Shown here: one piece after another, positions 11,550 through 23,938 of the stretch
Position numbering within the stretch: position 1 is the first letter of the stretch
How the letters are laid out: each line of letters begins with the position of its first letter
Source: Copromyces sp. CBS 386.78
Lineage: Eukaryota; Ascomycota; Sordariomycetes; Sordariales; Sordariaceae
Assembly (NCBI GenBank): GCA_030685235.1
Contig: MU839109.1
Location: forward strand, 354,120-418,119
Length of the DNA: 64,000 bases
Reading direction: 5' to 3'
Program-made: the position numbers and the translations under genes
The notes under the pieces: model-generated
What the model saw: the letters and a program-made list of their open reading frames with translations, nothing else
Database searches by the model: none
Told to the model about the DNA's origin: nothing

Positions 11550-14500
11550 AAAATAATAAATAACTTTATTAAACGTTTAATCCAATTGTAAAAAACTTCT
11601 ATAACCGTTAATTATAATAATTTCTTCCTCCCTTTATACTTTACTAACGGAGCTTCTACTTCTATAGCCGGCTTTTCTTCCTTTAACGTCCTCTTTCGCT
11701 TTTACTCCGCTACTAATTAATTTAAAGGTATTAAAACCTCCGGGTATATTTCGTAAAACTACTATATTATATTAAGGAATATAATTATATTAATACGTAG
11801 TTATTATAAAAATTAATAAAGTAGTGCTTAAATAACGAAATATTTTTAACAACTATTAATTACTTTATAATAACTATTAATTTTAATAAAATCCTATTTT
11901 ACCGAATCTTCTTCGTTTTTAATCTTTTTTATATTATAATTTTAATTTATACGAATATCCCTTTATATTTCTAATTATCTTAAAATACTTACTTTAATTT
12001 ATAATTTAATTTTATTAATGTAAAAAGTCGGACTATACTTTATATTAATAGGGAATTTAAATATAATTCTATAATTATCCGCTTTAATAATTTCGAACGG
12101 GCCTTTATAAAGGGGGGTAAATTTTACGTATAGGCGGCCGGTATTAAAGTCCTCTATATTAAATAGGACTTTATTTCCCGCTCTATACTTTGGGGTATTT
12201 ATTCGTCGAATATTAATATTAGTTTCGTATTATTATTAAATTTACTTCATTTAATCTATAATATATTTTAATACTTTTTTAAAATAGTTAGCTACCTTAT
12301 TAGCTTTAAAATATTCCGCTTACTATTAAATTAATAAGTTTAACGGATATAGTTTCGTTAATTTAATACTTATTCGAAGGTAGAAATTATAATTAGTAAA
12401 GAAAGGAAATATTCCTATTATTTTAGAAATTAGGTTATTACTAGTAAACTCCGTAATTAGGAACTAATTTACCTAATCGTCCTACGCTTAATTAATATAA
12501 AAACGAAAATATTTCTCTATTTCTATATTAATACGTTCCGTTTAACTATTAGTAATTAAATAGAATATAAAAAAAGGTTTAAAAATTATTTCTAAGCTGG
12601 AGGATAAAGCTTTCTAAAATTATAAAATAAATTAGGAGCCGCCATTTAATATAATAGAATTTAGTAAACTATAAATATTATAAATCCTTTTAATAAACTA
12701 ATTTATTAATTCTTCGGCTATAAAATTAATTATAAGAATAAAATATTATATTTTCGTTAAATAATTAATAACAACGGTTATATATTTAAATTCCTATCCC
12801 TAATATACGTAAGGCATTAAAGGAGTAATATAATCTACGGAAATATCCTTCTATAAGGCGAAGGGTATTGCTAGCGGTTTTAAAAATTTATAAAGGGAAT
12901 ATTATAACGGTTTAAATTTAGTATACAGTAAATAAGCCTTATAATAGGCCCTAACGGTATTAAATATCCTTAATTAGAAGAAAAATTAAAAAAATAACAA
13001 ATAAATCTTTTTACAATTTAAGTAATTAATAAACGGCGAATTGTATATACAACGGAGGAATTAAAATTAAAATTTAATATTATTAAAGTCGATAATAATA
13101 GTACTTCGAAAATATATTCGTCTTTATATTACCCTATATTTAACGAAAAATACTTTTTTTAAATAATTTTTTACTTCCTTAAACTACGTACGGCGACCGG
13201 AATCTAATAAGTAAGCGAATAAATCTTATAAAAATACCGATTTCTCATAATTTTCTATAATTAAATTATTAATAGATTTATTATTTATTATTTCTAAATT
13301 GTAAATATATTCAGTTCCGATATTAATAATTTCCTCTCTATTCTCTAAAACGAAAGTTCTATTTACGAAAATATTATAATCGAATAAAACTTTATTTCTA
13401 ATTAATAACCGCTTATTAATTTCGTTTTTAAATAAATCCTTTAATTTTCTATTCAAAGCGTTAAAGCGTACTTATAACGAACCTAATCGGTATTTAATCG
13501 TAAAATTAAACCGGGAAAGGAAATAAAATTATTATATATAGCGGGGAATTAACTATTTATTAGTTATAAAAGTTTTTAAAATTTTATAGTCCGTAAGGAC
13601 TTCAATCGAATAATTATTATACCCCTTCGAACTCGGGGCGCCACTCCTCCAAAACCTTAATAATAGCGAATAATTCCTTATTATAAATATTATAATTATA
13701 TTCGGCTAAAGAATACTATTAATTAAAATAGGCGATAGGGCGAAGAATATTATTATTATTATATTATAATAATATACTTCTATAAACCTAATTAGAAATA
13801 TTTATTTCTACAACAATCTATTTTAATTAATTATAAATCCAAAGTACAGGTCTACTTATAAAAACCTTCTTTAATACTTCGAAGGATTTTTAATACCGTT
13901 CCTTCTATTCCTATCCTATTATTTTCTTAATTAATTCGTATAACGGGCCGGTAATAATAGAGAAATATTTAATAAAATAATAGTAGAAATTAGCGAATCT
14001 TAAGAAGCGTTAAAGCGACCTTTTAGAGTTTAGAATTTCCTATATTATAACTATAGAAACCTTTTTTAAATTTATTCTGAAACCTCTTAAAATAATAATA
14101 AAATTTAAATATTTAATTTACTATATATAGAATTTGTACTTATTAATATCGATCTAGAGCCCTACTTTAATTATCCTTTATAAGACCTGCCTAATATATT
14201 TTTTATATTCCTCTTCGTTATCGGAATAAATTAAAATATTATCGAAATAAATAATAGTATAAACGTTGAAAATATTATATAGGACGTTGTTAATATAATT
14301 TTAAAAAGTTCCCGGCGCGCCCTATAAACCGAAAGGATATATAATAAATTCGTAGAAATTAAAACGGGTAATAAAAGCGGTAAATTATTTATACTCCTCT
14401 TTAATACGGATTTTATTAAACGTAGTAATAATATTAAATTTTGTAAAAATCTTTACTTTATAAATTATATTAAAGATTTCTTTAATTAGCGGTAATAAGT

Positions 14501-17500
14501 AATATATTTTTAACGTAACGTTATTAATACTATAATAGTCTATATAAATACGGACTCCGCCTCTAGGTTTTTTAATTAATAAAAGGGGGGAAGCGGCCGC
14601 AAATTATAACGGCCAAATAAACTTCTTCCTTAAATTATTATTAATTTACTTTTTAATAACAATTACTTCTATAAATAATATATATCGAAACTATATATTA
14701 GGAGGTTACTCTCCTAATTACAATTCGATTTTATAATTGTACGAATAATAAGGAAGGATTTTTTCCGTTAATAAAGGTAAGAAAGCGGCGATTTCGCTAA
14801 TATATTTCCGTCCTTTAAAACGGTTTAAAATCTTAATAATCTCTTCTTTAATTTTTAGCAGCTAATCTACTCTATCGAAAAATTTCTTTATATTCTCCTC
14901 GTCGACTTTAGCTAAATATATTTATTAGATAATCTCCTTGTATACGGGCGTATCGGTCTCGAAATTTCCAGTAAAATTAACCGCTTTAGCTAAAATTGTA
15001 GCCTCGTAGGTATTTTCTAAAGTATAAATACTAGCTATTTCGTTAATAAAATTATAGAACGCGGGGAATAGACTTTCTTTATACTTCCTTCTATCGCCTT
15101 CTATAATACTATTAATTATTTCTTTAATTAAATTTAAATCCTAAAGATCCGTTATAGCCGCTAGTTTTTAGATTTCGGCGTAAATTATAATGTACGGCTA
15201 CAATTATTCCTTTTCGTAAATAAAATTAAACGTAGCTATATTAAATACCCTAATATTATTAGGGTTAAATTTACAATTAGGCTTATAAAAACGGTAATAC
15301 TAAGGGCAATTCGCGCTAATTAAAATACGGCGGCTATTTATATATATATAAGGTTTATAAAGCGTAAGGCTTTTAATTTTAATAAAGAGAATAATAGTAT
15401 TAGTAATAACAATTTTAAATTTAGCCTTCCGGGCTATTAACGTTTTAATAAAAATAGGGACTATATAATAGCCGGTCTTAGGATTAATTTTAAATATAAT
15501 GGTAGAAAGGAATTCGGGAATAGATAAGGGTTTTAAAGCGGGCTTCGCCGCAATCTTCTTAATTTTCTCTTTTTTAATAATTAGAAGGCGAAATTCGGTT
15601 TCCTCCTTTTTAATAGTTAAAAAGGGAAATTTAATCTCTTCCTTCTTAATTAGCGGAATAAGTATTTAGCGGACGGAAACTACCGAAACTTAATTAATAA
15701 AGGTTTTAAATACTACCGTCTAATATTTAAAGAAATCCGCTAGTAAATAGCGGCTTTAATAAGCGGCATAATTAAAGTATATACTATACTATTCGTAATC
15801 GATCTTTAATTAATAGTATTATATTTATAAAAAGCTTAAAATAATTAAATACTTCCTAAAAATATTATAAACTAAAAAAATAATAGTCTCTTCGTAATAG
15901 CTAATCCGGAATTTAATTATTATTCTTTTAAAAATAATACTTTCAATTACTCCGTTAGTAAGAACGAACTTCTTCGCTTTTAATAATCGGAAATAGGGAA
16001 GGTTATTTTTAATAATAAAGGAGCGATTAATAAACGCGAAAACGGAATAACCGCTATTAATAAAAATAATATAATACTTTTTACGCAAATAAATTATAAT
16101 ATAAAAAAATAAAAATATTAAATTTAAGGAAGTAGAACTATTTAATAATTAAACCTTAATTTCCTTTAAACCCTTTAATTCTATAGAACTTAAAATTCGT
16201 TTCTTAAATATAATCCGGCCAAACCTCTATACGCAATTATATATAAAAGTTAAGCGTTTTCTTAATTATTATAATACTTTCTACTAATAACGGGTTCGGC
16301 GGGGGCGGCTAGAGTAATTAAAGCAATTAAAACAGTATCGGCAATACGGACCTACTTTTAATTACGACCCTTACCACAACCTTTATTCTTTAACTTCTTG
16401 CTAATAAAATATTAAGGGCCCTAAGAACCGTAATTAATTAAAGCGGTATAATTACGGGCAATATAGCCGGGCTTACTATAACGATAGTAAAAACCATCGT
16501 AAGAACGCTAATTAAAAATATTTTTATAAATAAAAACTACGAAATTAACAGCGTTTAAATCTATTTTATTATTGCCCTAATTAATAAAAACGTTATTAGT
16601 AAAAAGTTTAGCGTTAGAATAACTTCCGCTATTATTATTATTATTAGTATTACTACCGGGATTAAAAAAATAATTCACTATCTTCTAACGATAATCCGCG
16701 TTTTCAAAATTATTAATAATATTATAATAAATTTCGAATTAATATTTAAAATTATTATCAGAGGGAAGGTTATAGTAAGCGAAAACGTTATAAAAACGTT
16801 TATTAATTTTATTCCAGAAATAATAGACCTTTATCGAATTATTAAAACTATAAAGGTTTATTAAATTAATTAATTTAAATTCGAAATCCGCGAAAAATAT
16901 ATTTTTGATATATAATTCTTATAAACGGCGGCTAACATTTATTTTACAATTTATATTCTAAAAACGAAACACTAAATATTCTATAAATTTAACGCCTATT
17001 TTTTAACATTAATTCGCCTTATCGAAGTCTGACTAAATTACGTCCAAATTATCCTAAATACTAAATAAGATTTTAAGTCCTAAAAGTATAACGGTATAAA
17101 TAATTCTAATATTTTTAAAGGAATAAAAAATAGTATCGTATTTCTATTAAAATTAGATATAAAAACGCTAAGCTTTAAAAATTTTATATTTGCAAACGGG
17201 ACTACTAATTTCCTTACTTATAAAAATAAGCGGGTTTTTTACCGTTTAATAAAAAGAAAAGGATATAATTACTTTCGTAATTATATTACTAACGGAAAAA
17301 GAAGAGGGAACTTATATTTTAAGGGTATTATATTCCGCGAATAAAATATTATAAACGGATTTAAAATTAACGTAATTGAAATTCTTTTAATCGAAATTAA
17401 ATTAAACGTCGTTAATTATTTAACGAGTAATTTTAAACTCTTCCTTAGAACGTTAGAAATTACTTTCGAAATCGTTATAATATTCGAAATTGGCATAATA

Positions 17501-18100
17501 AAAGTAATTAAGAAATATAATAATAAAGTAGAAAGTAAGGGCTTAAAAGAAAAGAAAAATTACTTCGAAATATTTACGTAGGACTAAGAAACCTTCTAAT
17601 TAGTCGAAACCCTCGAAAAAATTAACGAAAATTATAATAGCGGGTTAAGGAAGTTCGAAAAATATAATATAATAAATCGTAGTATCGAATTCGCTATTAA
17701 AGGTATTAATAACGGAACGTAATATTTTTAAATTAAACGGGTTACTAATAATAAAAATAGAAAGGTTAAAAAGATTATCGCTATTAATGTTACCATTAAG
17801 GAAGAAGAGGGCGGGATTACTATCGTTATAAAATATAAAATAAAAAAGAAATAACCGTTTAAAATAAAAAAGAGGTAAAAGTCCGCAACTAGGACCGTTT
17901 AAGGTAAAAGTCTGCTATTAAAACTATTTAAAGCAATTAAAAACAAACGATCTCTTATTTATTAAATAAAAAATACCTTCCCTTACATACTAGTAAAAGG
18001 AGGTTTAGAATTTTAATTAGGCAACTATTATAATTACAACTATCGAAATTTAGAGGGGGTACTAAGTTTAACGACTCGTAACGAAGCGATCCCTATACGT
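11550..18100 (-). pseudogene. RIP-destroyed gag-pol of the Ty3/gypsy element
   Basis: Limits are approximate. Recognisable relics on the minus strand are: a gag zinc knuckle at 16448-16499 in which every cysteine and the histidine reads as Tyr; a retropepsin at 15825-16088 where the DSG motif reads NSG; the RT active site at 14238-14249 where YFDD reads YFDN inside a Y-ILIYSD context; and the integrase core strand DISVDYITPL at 12818-12847 followed by two amber/opal-type stops. Each lesion is explained by a C:G to T:A transition. No functional product can be made. Confidence 0.8.
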
Positions 18101-18169
18101 ACGTAATCGAAAATAATCGTAATAAATAAGTTTACGCTATAAACGTAATAATTAAAAAGTATAATTAAT

Positions 18170-18404
18170 TATTACGGGTAGAGGGCGAGAAGTTAAGTAT
18201 AAATATAAATATATATAATTGTACGAAGAGAAGAAAGGAAGAGAAATATAAAAATATATTCAGGAAATAGGCTTTTATAGGATTCGAATTATAAACCCCT
18301 AATAGGTCTATAGCGAGAGGCCGTAACCAATTAACCGAAATAGTAATAATAGTTTTAGAGAGCTACTATCACTAGTATATACAATATAGGCTAACCCTAT
18401 AATA
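18170..18404 (-). repeat. 5' LTR of the Ty3/gypsy element
   Basis: 235-bp partner of 11271-11505. Aligning the two by eye, they keep identical length and the differences I see are transitions, mostly G to A in this copy. This is the upstream LTR of the minus-strand element. Confidence 0.9.
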
Positions 18405-18409
18405 ACCCA

Positions 18410-19051
18410 CCCTACTTAACTTATTATAACCGCTAGTCACAGGCGGCAGGTCATACAAGAACATGTTAGGTAGTAGGGTCCACACTACAAAGGTAGGTAT
18501 GTAACAAAACACTATGTATGGTAAGACAATATTTCCAGATGTAGAGATACTGCTGTAACCATACTTGGTTGGCCCCATTGTAAGCTATTTACACGAAACC
18601 GTTCCCATTTCCATTCCCGTACATCGTACACCTAAACCCCATTGCCCTGTCATATCCTGTTCGTTACCGCCATCTTCCGAGAGACCAAGACATCTATCGA
18701 GTCCCGCGTTTCTAACCCAAGGCCTTTTGTCTGTCCGTCCGTCCGTCTTTTACATCCCAAGTCCAAACCGAGTCCTCTAAACCCAAGTCTTTAATGATGA
18801 TAATAATAATAAAAGCAAAATGCCCGTTGATAAACTCCGTTCTACGCCGATGTCCGGTGCCAGAATCCCAAATCCCAACCAATGTCGTTCGTCAATCATG
18901 TAAAACCATGTCGTGTCGTAAGTCGTTTTGTCGTGTCGTAAACCCATGCCAAGATTCCCATATCTCAGCCCTCTGTTTCCACCTCTTACACAACCCTTTA
19001 CCTCATCCCCTCTCCCAAGTCCCAAGTCCCAAGTCCCTTCGACTCAAAAAA
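18410..19051. other. Border of AT-rich block and 3' flank of the TDT transporter
   Basis: Base composition returns to normal within about 100 bp of the LTR end. No gene was recognised; the right part should be the 3' untranslated region of the minus-strand transporter. Confidence 0.4.
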
Positions 19052-20688
19052 TCAAGAATCCTCGTCATGCCCCGGCCACACAATCTCCCTCCGCACCACC
19101 GCCCTAACACAGCGATACCCTATAAACGCCCACGCCAGAACCAGTGCCACCGTCAGTCCGCTGCCCATCCACAGCACGCCCTCGCTTCCCAGCCCTTGCC
19201 CGATCTTGATGCTGGCGATGGTGAACCCGACATTAGGGAAGACAATACTCCACCAACTCAAGTGAAACTTTTTGTCGGCCGGCATGCCCGCCACGATGCC
19301 CGCCACGGCTGACACGAAGAACCAGAACCCCAAGCCCCAGAGGAAGACGCCGAGCCAGATTGCGGATAGCTTCACGCCCGCCGCCAAAGTGTCTGTAGAG
19401 GTACTGCCGACATGGACGCCGGTGAGGATGGTAATCTGGGAACTATTGAGGGACTGAAGCTGCTCAAACACGCGCGGGATATCGCTCGCCATACTAATTA
19501 CCGCGGCGCCCGTAAAGCTCGGCGGCCCGACGGCGATGAACATACCCGGTCTCTGGGCAGGTAGGCCGAAGGCCATCAATCTGCTCAAATAACTCGAAAA
19601 AAAGAAGAAGCTGACGAGCAGACCCAGCCCTTGGGCGGCTAGGCCGGCGCAGATTATACCGATTGCTGATTTGGGGTCCTGAGTCTTGGAGAATGAGCCG
19701 GCGAGCGTTCCTATCAGCATGACGGGGAAGATGGGCAGGACCCAGGCGGGCGTGATGGTGGTAAGGGAAAGGCGGCGCTCGGCTTTGACGGTGAAGAGGA
19801 GGTGGTATTGGATTACCGAGGCGAGAAAGGTCACGGCGGAGAAGAGCCAGAAGGCAATGCAGAGGAAGGTCCGGAAGGAGGTCAGGGAGGCGGAGGGGGC
19901 GGATGAGTCGTCGGGTTCCGAAGGAGTGCTCTGGCCCAGGCCGGAGGAGAGGGTGCTGTTGGCGAGTGTTGAGTTGCTGAACCAAGGGATGGAGTGAGAA
20001 GTTGTCGAGGTAGACGAGTGACCATTGAACCGGTAAGAAATGTCATCGTCAAAGATGAAGATGCGGGCGTACTCGGCTACGTTGCAGAGGATGGCGGCGA
20101 TCGACAAAAAGAAAGTCGGGACGAAGAGTGCTTCGTTAGGCCGGGTGAAGGCGCGGCGAAAAGTCAATCTGTGGAGCACGAAGCGGAGGGTTATGGAGCC
20201 TGTGATCACCAGGAAGAAGAAAAGATCTAGTAGAAAGATGACGAGGCCGATGGTTGACAGACCCCGGAAGCGGTGGGGGGTGATGGCCAGGACCAAGGAG
20301 ACACCACTAGTGGAAAGCCTGTTGATGGTGTTAGTAACTCATCAAGGTGAAGACAGGATGGAACTTACGTGACGGTGTACCAGGCAAAGGTAAAGTGCAT
20401 CAGCCTCTCCCTCCACGGGATAGAAGGCTGAAGAATGGTCGGGATTCTCTCGAGGAGAACCCTTGGCTCGGGATGATGGGGACCGTCCGTGTCGGTGTCG
20501 TCCACGCCGCCATTGGGTGGCGTTGTCGTCGTCGTGTCCGTGGGCTCTAACTTGAAGGGCACCATGGACTCGTTGACAGTGAAGGCGGTCGAGTTGGAGG
20601 GGATCGATTGGTGACCTGTGCCCCTAACCCTTGCTGCATGTGACTCGTGCGGCACAGAAGGATGGTGATGTTGGACGTCGCTGTTCAT
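19052..20688 (-). CDS. TDT-family transporter (sulfite efflux/C4-dicarboxylate type)
   Basis: Two exons on the minus strand, 20688-20369 and 20306-19052, joined in phase 2 (GTAAGT donor, CTAG acceptor), 524 residues. After a ~95-residue hydrophilic, Ser/Thr/Pro-rich N terminus comes a HFTFAWYTVTTGVSLVLA helix, the usual first membrane segment of TDT proteins, followed by about nine more helices. The family comprises SSU1-type sulfite pumps, malate permeases such as Mae1 and bacterial TehA; the substrate cannot be told from sequence alone. A long, polar and N-glycosylation-motif-rich loop (Ser/Thr rich, with NSTLANSTL) between helices 3 and 4 is unusual in length. Start chosen at the first ATG that gives the full N terminus; no signal peptide is needed. 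Confidence 0.85.
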
Positions 20689-23530
20689 AATGATGATCGT
20701 ATTGGATATTAATGATGAAAGCAAAAGAGGAAGCAAGTTTGTAATCGGTTGTATGTGAGCTCGGTCCTGGTTTGGGAAGAGTTGAAGGGACAGGAAGAGG
20801 TTGGCTCGACGCCGTGATATGTCGGCTAAAGGATCCCCAAGCGACCGTGCAACAGTATCAATGGCGACTGTCGATATCCAGTCGTTGCAATTAGGGCCAC
20901 TGTTCACAATTCATGAGCAATCAGAGAGCTGTTCAAGAACAACATGTCGGCGTCCGGGTATGAACAGTCGTATGGCGATATAGTTGGCCGGGCAAGCCAA
21001 ACAAACGGCCGACGACGGCGGTTGAAGTGGCGATGCACAGGGGAAAGTGCAATTATAGAATAGTAGCTATACGGTGAACAATCGGTTGCGTTGCCGTAGG
21101 GATTTGAACAATGGAATCATCCAGCATAGAAGATTCATCAAGGCCTAACCAACGATGGCTTGTCGTATGTAGGTAGCATCGCGTGTTACTTGTCAGATTC
21201 GTTCCTGATCAGGTCCTTGGGTCTCGACCTGTCACCCCATCGCGCCTTACCTTAGACTCGGGCCAAAAGTATCAACTCACCGCATTTCCAGCTCCTTGTC
21301 CGATGGCTAATGAAACCTCCCGTCGTTTGCAAGATCTCGATAAAGGCCCGATGAGGACATGTCCCCAGAACGGGTGATGATGTCGTCTTGGATGAAATGC
21401 ACCGAACGTTCGAGTCTCCGCGGTACTCGGTAAGGTACCTAAGGTAGCTGCCGAAACCTGCTCCAATCGCGCGTCTAGACACTGGTACCCTCCCGACCTA
21501 AGGGCAGCGCCTCGAACAACGTTGCACAAAGTGATTGAACGAGAAGCGGGAATTCGATATCAAAAGAGAAGATATAAAAAATCGAGCCCGACCTCGACCC
21601 GTCATCATCACGCCGAAGTGGCTGGTTACTAGTTAAGAGGTCCAAGGACAGCCCCAGGCCCAGATCACACCAGAATTCAGGGGGGCGATCCGCTGACGGT
21701 CCACTGGGAGGTCCCTGTAAGCATACCTTACCTAAACAGCAGCCGAACCTTATTTTGAGACGCCAGACCAGTCGGTCCACCAGCTGCTGATCGCTCTTGG
21801 CGCCAAGGAATGGTGATGGCTTCGTTTTGCTTTCTTTGCGTCGTCGAAAAGATTGGAGCTGGCATTGCCTCGGGTGTTTAGAAAAGGTTGATGGCTAGGT
21901 AAACAAACCTACGCAGACAATCTCCCAAGAACCCCAAGTCTGTTCACAACTCCAGCTACCTTACCTTCGCCCGGCACCACGCATTGTGCGCTCATTACGC
22001 TAGACTAGAGAGTGGGCGATAACCCTAACCCGGGTCATCCTTCCCGAACAGAGATCGAAGAGACGATCCTCATAATAAGGAACACTCGGCAATACTTATC
22101 TTCACCTATAGAGCCAGCATGACGAGATGGGATTTTTGTCTTGCCTTAGAACTGATGTACATTCTATATAGAGACATACGCGACGATACATCCAATGCCA
22201 TATTGATTGTTACAGGTAGAGGTAGGTAGGTAGGCACACATCCCCCACACTCCTCCCTCCACCATCCTTCCCCGGACTTCGGTTCCCTCCGTCCTCCACC
22301 CCGGCAGCCCGGGCCCGACCACGTTCCAGAACTCCCCACGTTTCCCGTCCCCAGATTCAACCCACATCCCCCACCCAAATCCTCGGGCCCGAGTCAAACA
22401 AAGCCTCCCCCGAGTGGCTCCCCTTAGCGCCTTTCGTTGGCTCCATGGACTGACTGACTCTAGAACAAAGAAAAGGATGTTAAGGACGGCTGCCAGTTTC
22501 TCTCATTCATCAGAACGTCTCCCCATGCCACATCGTTTCCACGCCATCCACACTAAGCCTCGTCGCTGGGGGCCATAGCAAGGGATTCGATTCAATTTGA
22601 TGTGGTTGCGCTATGGAAGTCGGTGGATGTCGGTGTAATGTATGAGCCAAAGATTCACGATGAGCAAGTCCAAGCGACCAAGTACACTGATCAGTAACAC
22701 GATCAGAGACATCAAGACTTCATGTAACGCCGTGATCCCAAGTTCAATTGCCCCTGGAAATACTACCTCTCTCTACAAGCAGTGATACCATAGTACGTCC
22801 CGACCGGACATGTCGCCCGTGTCAGTTTCCAGCCATAGTCAGGGGCCGTATCCCGCCCGTCCGAAGGAAACCCATCCGGCACCGGCTTGCGCAACGACAA
22901 AAGCAACGCCCCCATATAAACTCCTATAACCCATTCCAAGTATGCAAAGCGCCGTTTTAAACCCGTGGTATCATGTGGAAAAACAAGAGAGAGAGAAAAG
23001 AGCCGAGTGTGAATATACTACAATCCGCCCACCAAAAAAAAAAAAGCCCGCAATGCACCGTTGAATGCTCATTAATAAGGAAATGACTGTGGTATTTGCC
23101 GAAGCAGGGCAGTCCAGGGGAATCTTGTGCGCCCTATATCAAAAGTCGACGGCCGCGGGTAGGGTCCGATCGCCAGGACCCGAGGATTATGGGTATCGAG
23201 TGTTATGCGGCCCGTCGCTGTTGTTGACCATCATCAAAGTTTTACCCGTACACTCTGGGTCGGGAGATGAAGAGGGACGATGGCGACTCGAGGATCTAAG
23301 TTGTTGCATGCCTTTGGTGTCGAATGAGGTGAAGGCGAGGGTAGGGAGCCGAGGTCGCCGATGCTGTGTAACCGAAACCATTGGATAGTCTGACATGCGC
23401 CGATCCTGTGTCGCACAACATGTGTTGCGCAGGCAGGCGCTGTGGGACATAGACCACCATGGGAATGCCGAGGTGTCCCAGGTATGTGCCGCAGTGTTAT
23501 TGCCTGCAAACAACGAGAGTAAAGCGTTGT
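20689..23530. other. Gene-poor intergenic region
   Basis: About 2.8 kb. Short frames on both strands have no domain-like content. The first few hundred bases should hold the promoter of the TDT gene. An AGGTACCT palindrome occurs near 21434 and a run of GGTAGGTAGGTAGG near 22219. Confidence 0.35.
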
Positions 23531-23938
23531 TTAGTGCTTGATGTCGCCGGTTTTATTGGTGGTATGATGGGTATGAGCGACAAGTGTATGATGGGTGGTA
23601 TGGTGCTGGTTGTGGTGATGATGCTGCGGTTGATGATGGTGGTGTTGGTGGTGATGATGTTGATGATGGGCATCCATCCTGACCCGGTCGCGCTGTCGGC
23701 CTCGAATCTCCTCCTCCTCTTCGTTACTGCTCAGTCGTCTTCGATCCTCCTCATACCATGCGCTCAAAGGCTTGCCGCCAAACATGAGATCGCCGTCTTC
23801 GATAACGGTAGCTACCATCCATGCGTTGCTGCTTGCAAGCTCTACCTCGTCGACCGTTGGGTCTGGAACGTGGAGATTAGGAACCAGCATGTAAGACTGG
23901 CTAACCCGGCCCGCCGGTGAGCCCTGTGGTGAAGACAT
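23531..23938 (-). CDS. Hypothetical His-rich protein
   Basis: Single-exon frame, 135 residues if started at the ATG at 23938. The middle is non-repetitive and looks protein-like: VELASSNAWMVATVIEDGDL followed by MFGGKPLSAWYEEDRRR. The last ~45 residues are a histidine-rich tract (about half His, in HHQHHHH-type runs) that could bind metal. I do not recognise a named family; the MFGGKPLSAWYEEDR core suggests selection for protein sequence. The frame stays open upstream to 24127, so an earlier start is possible. No membrane segment or signal peptide. Confidence 0.5.
   Translation of the reverse strand: MSSPQGSPAGRVSQSYMLVPNLHVPDPTVDEVELASSNAWMVATVIEDGDLMFGGKPLSAWYEEDRRRLSSNEEEEEIRGRQRDRVRMDAHHQHHHHQHHHHQPQHHHHNQHHTTHHTLVAHTHHTTNKTGDIKH

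Larger units (their letters stand above)
11271..18404 (-). mobile_element. Complete but RIP-inactivated Ty3/gypsy LTR retrotransposon
   Basis: 7.1-kb element bounded by two 235-bp direct repeats (LTRs) and flanked by the 5-bp target duplication ACCCA at 11266-11270 and 18405-18409. The internal reading frames run on the minus strand: gag zinc knuckle near 16.45-16.50 kb, aspartic protease near 15.83-16.09 kb, reverse transcriptase near 14.24 kb, integrase near 12.83 kb. This protease-RT-integrase order is that of Ty3/gypsy (Metaviridae). A purine-rich tract lies just before the downstream LTR, also supporting minus orientation. All recognisable catalytic or metal-binding residues are altered by G:C to A:T changes and stop codons are frequent. 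It inserted exactly beside the right end of the neighbouring TIR element. The terminal bases TA...TA fit an original TG...CA changed by RIP. Confidence 0.88.

Noticed and set aside
13226..13456. 76-codon minus-strand ORF in the RIP block
   Set aside because: Fragment of the decayed gag-pol, not a gene of its own.
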